The notes beneath the pieces were generated by a model. The model had not been told where the DNA came from. It did no database searches and was given only the letters and a program-made list of their open reading frames with translations. Below are positions 6,800 through 8,391 of a stretch of 8,391 bases of DNA, piece by piece. Made by a program: the position numbers and the translations under genes. The DNA is taken from positions 1 through 8,391 of the forward strand of contig DFBW01000047.1 of assembly GCA_002366775.1 (NCBI GenBank), in the 5' to 3' direction. The DNA is from Roseovarius sp. UBA3070 (GTDB taxonomy: Bacteria; Pseudomonadota; Alphaproteobacteria; Rhodobacterales; Rhodobacteraceae). How positions within the stretch are numbered: the first letter of the stretch is position 1; each line of letters starts with the position of its first letter.

Positions 6800-6830
6800 A
6801 TGTTGGCAAGGCGTTCTTCCACCCGACTGG

Positions 6831-6860
6831 GTGGTCTCACGTCAGGTGGTCTCACGTCAG
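6831..6860. repeat. Perfect 15-bp tandem duplication across the rsmA stop codon
   Basis: GTGGTCTCACGTCAG occurs twice without interruption, at 6831-6845 and 6846-6860. The copy nearest rsmA contains its TGA stop (6857-6859 on the minus strand). Because the unit is 15 bp, the second copy supplies another in-frame TGA five codons later. Confidence 0.95.
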
Positions 6861-7696
6861 CTGGCCATCAGCCGTGCCAAGGCGCAGAACTGCTCAAGGG
6901 CGACAGTTTCAGCCCGGTCCGTGGGTTTGATGCCCGCTGCAATCAACCGATCCTCGATATCAGGCGCCATGCCTTTGAGAGCGGCGCGCAGCATCTTGCG
7001 GCGCTGGTTGAATGCTTTGGCCACGACATGCTCCAACAGTTTTGGATCAGCGGGGTATCGTGGTTCGGGCAGGGCCGTCAGATGCACCACCGCAGAGGAC
7101 ACTTTGGGCGGCGGTGTGAACGCTTCGGGGGGCAAAGACATCACGATGCGCGCATCCGCCCGCCACTGTGCCAGCAGCGCCAACCGCCCATAGGCCTTGG
7201 AGCCGGGCTGCGCCACGATACGTTCGGCCACTTCGCGTTGAAACATCAATGTCAGACTGTCCCAGAAGGGCGGCCATTGGGCCGGGGTCAGCCAGCGCAC
7301 CAACAGTTCGGTGCCCACATTATAAGGCAGGTTGGCGACGACACGGATGGGGGGCGTCAGATGCGCAAGTGGATCAATGGCCAGCGCATCTGCGTTCAAT
7401 ACACTCAGTTGGCCGGGATAGGCGCGCGAGATCTCCTCAAGCGCTGGCAGGCAGCGTTGATCCTTTTCAATGGCCACAACCCGCCGCGCCCCCTCGGCCA
7501 GCAATCCGCGGGTCAGCCCACCGGGGCCGGGGCCGATCTCCAGCACGTCGCAGCCGGTCAAATCCCCCGCCTGACGCGCAATTTTGGCCGTTAGATTGAG
7601 ATCCAGCAAAAAATTCTGCCCCATTGATTTGCGCGCTGACAATTCGTGATCGGCAATCACCTGGCGCAGAGGGGGGAGGGTGTCGATTGTGCTCAT
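6857..7696 (-). CDS. rsmA: 16S rRNA (adenine1518-N6/adenine1519-N6)-dimethyltransferase
   Basis: RsmA (KsgA) dimethylates two adjacent adenines in the 3'-terminal hairpin of 16S rRNA during small-subunit assembly. The 279-residue protein is of normal family length. Motifs: G-Q-N-F-L-L-D at 26-32, SAM-binding [10 protein letters not shown] at 53-62, the acidic ribose-binding residue in A-I-E-K-D at 75-79, the catalytic N122-L-P-Y125, and [11 protein letters not shown] in the C-terminal half, followed by the helical domain with [13 protein letters not shown]. The ATG at 7696 lies 11 nt after the pdxA stop, so the two genes are very probably one transcript, as in the lptD-surA-pdxA-rsmA order of many Proteobacteria. 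The gene converges on the DUF4167 gene. Its stop codon lies inside a 15-bp tandem repeat. Confidence 0.97.
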   Translation of the reverse strand: MSTIDTLPPLRQVIADHELSARKSMGQNFLLDLNLTAKIARQAGDLTGCDVLEIGPGPGGLTRGLLAEGARRVVAIEKDQRCLPALEEISRAYPGQLSVLNADALAIDPLAHLTPPIRVVANLPYNVGTELLVRWLTPAQWPPFWDSLTLMFQREVAERIVAQPGSKAYGRLALLAQWRADARIVMSLPPEAFTPPPKVSSAVVHLTALPEPRYPADPKLLEHVVAKAFNQRRKMLRAALKGMAPDIEDRLIAAGIKPTDRAETVALEQFCALARLMAS

Positions 7697-7707
7697 GCTG
7701 TGTCTTG

Positions 7708-8391
7708 TCAGCTCCGGGCTGCGGCCATACGGGCGGCCATTTTCAGGGCTTCAATCAGGGACGTAGGATTGGCGATGCCGCGCCCTGCGATGTCAAATGC
7801 AGTGCCATGATCGGGCGAGGTGCGCACAAAAGGCAGGCCCAGCGTGACATTCACCCCCCGGTCGAAATCCAGCGTCTTGATCGGGATCAGGGCTTGATCG
7901 TGATACATGCAGATGGCGGCGTCATAGGTTTCACGCGCGCGGGCGTGAAACATTGTATCGCCCGAAAGCGGGCCGCTGAGCGCCATGCCTTCAGACCTGA
8001 GCCGCTCAAGCACCGGAGTGATCAAAGTGATTTCCTCACGCCCCATTTTGCCACCCTCACCAGCATGGGGGTTCAGCCCGGCAATGGCCAAGCGTGGCGT
8101 GGCAAGGCCGAAATCCCGGATCAGACCGGCATGGGTGATGCGAATGGTGTGTTCCAACACCTCGGGTGTCAGGGCCTTTGGTACGTCTGACAAGGGGATG
8201 TGGATGGTGGCGGGCACCACACGCAGCTGATCAGAGGCCAGCATCATCACCACATGTTCAACGCCAGCCAAGGCGGCCAGATATTCAGTGTGGCCGGGAT
8301 AGGCAAACCCAGCCCCTTCCTGAAGGGCGCGCTTGTGAATGGGGGCGGTGCATAGCGCTGACGCCGCGCCCGATTGCACCAGATCAACGCC
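7708..8391 (-). CDS. pdxA: 4-hydroxythreonine-4-phosphate dehydrogenase, C-terminal part
   Basis: PdxA oxidises 4-phosphohydroxy-L-threonine with NAD in the DXP-dependent route to pyridoxal 5'-phosphate (vitamin B6). The last 227 residues are in the window and the start lies beyond position 8391. The three metal-binding histidines are present at visible residues 64 (T-I-H-I-P-L), 109 (N-P-H-A-G-E-G-G) and 164 (M-Y-H-D-Q). Their spacing of 45 and 55 residues equals that of E. coli PdxA H166, H211 and H266. By that alignment about 100 N-terminal residues are missing. Other family motifs are Y-P-G-H-T-E (31-36), [10 protein letters not shown] (139-148) and [10 protein letters not shown] (191-200). 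The reading frame is open to the window edge with no internal stop. It ends 11 nt before rsmA. Confidence 0.97.
   Translation of the reverse strand, partial: GVDLVQSGAASALCTAPIHKRALQEGAGFAYPGHTEYLAALAGVEHVVMMLASDQLRVVPATIHIPLSDVPKALTPEVLEHTIRITHAGLIRDFGLATPRLAIAGLNPHAGEGGKMGREEITLITPVLERLRSEGMALSGPLSGDTMFHARARETYDAAICMYHDQALIPIKTLDFDRGVNVTLGLPFVRTSPDHGTAFDIAGRGIANPTSLIEALKMAARMAAARS

Noticed and set aside
6800..7594. 264-codon open frame on the plus strand
   Set aside because: It lies wholly antisense to rsmA, whose motifs are unambiguous. The translation has no recognisable domain and is rich in Gln, Gly, Arg and His, as expected from reading a GC-rich gene backwards.
7624..8190. 188-codon open frame on the plus strand
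   Set aside because: It is antisense to the end of pdxA and the start of rsmA, both firmly identified.

Overview
The window looks like ordinary chromosomal core DNA of an alphaproteobacterium, most likely from the Rhodobacterales (Roseobacter-type). This rests on recognisable protein families: a DUF4167 protein downstream of prfA-prmC, a release factor 1 with a P-E-T codon-recognition tripeptide, and a pdxA-rsmA pair. It also rests on the moderately GC-rich, GTG-tolerant coding style. The taxonomic call is inference from protein style and gene order, not from a search. I see no insertion sequence, phage gene, CRISPR array, tRNA or rRNA.

Layout. Positions 1-999 are read on the minus strand: mazG, followed by the first codons of an inosine-uridine nucleoside hydrolase that leaves the window at position 1. 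Both act on nucleotides or nucleosides. Divergently from mazG, 1063-3235 carry an M20 amidohydrolase and an agmatinase-family ureohydrolase. They form a probable two-gene operon of amide/guanidine nitrogen metabolism. A membrane-anchored DUF1499 protein (3320-3742) follows on the same strand. Its 3' end overlaps by 69 bp the 3' end of a convergent minus-strand gene for a small secreted cysteine-containing protein (3674-3967). That small gene has a strong promoter whose spacing predicts a leaderless mRNA.

The next block is translation termination: prfA (release factor 1) and prmC, the methyltransferase that modifies the GGQ glutamine of the release factor, joined by a 4-nt GTGA overlap. After a 244-bp spacer with no convincing gene comes a DUF4167 protein of unknown role. 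A strong hairpin with a GAAA loop (6770-6799) sits between it and the convergent rsmA. The minus strand then carries rsmA (16S rRNA dimethyladenosine methyltransferase), preceded by the C-terminal two thirds of pdxA (vitamin B6 synthesis), which runs off the right edge.

I did not find a clear new biological system. The points most worth a second look are the predicted leaderless secreted-protein gene, its antisense overlap with the conserved end of the DUF1499 gene, the start-codon ambiguity of the nucleoside hydrolase, and a 15-bp tandem duplication that doubles the rsmA stop codon in frame.
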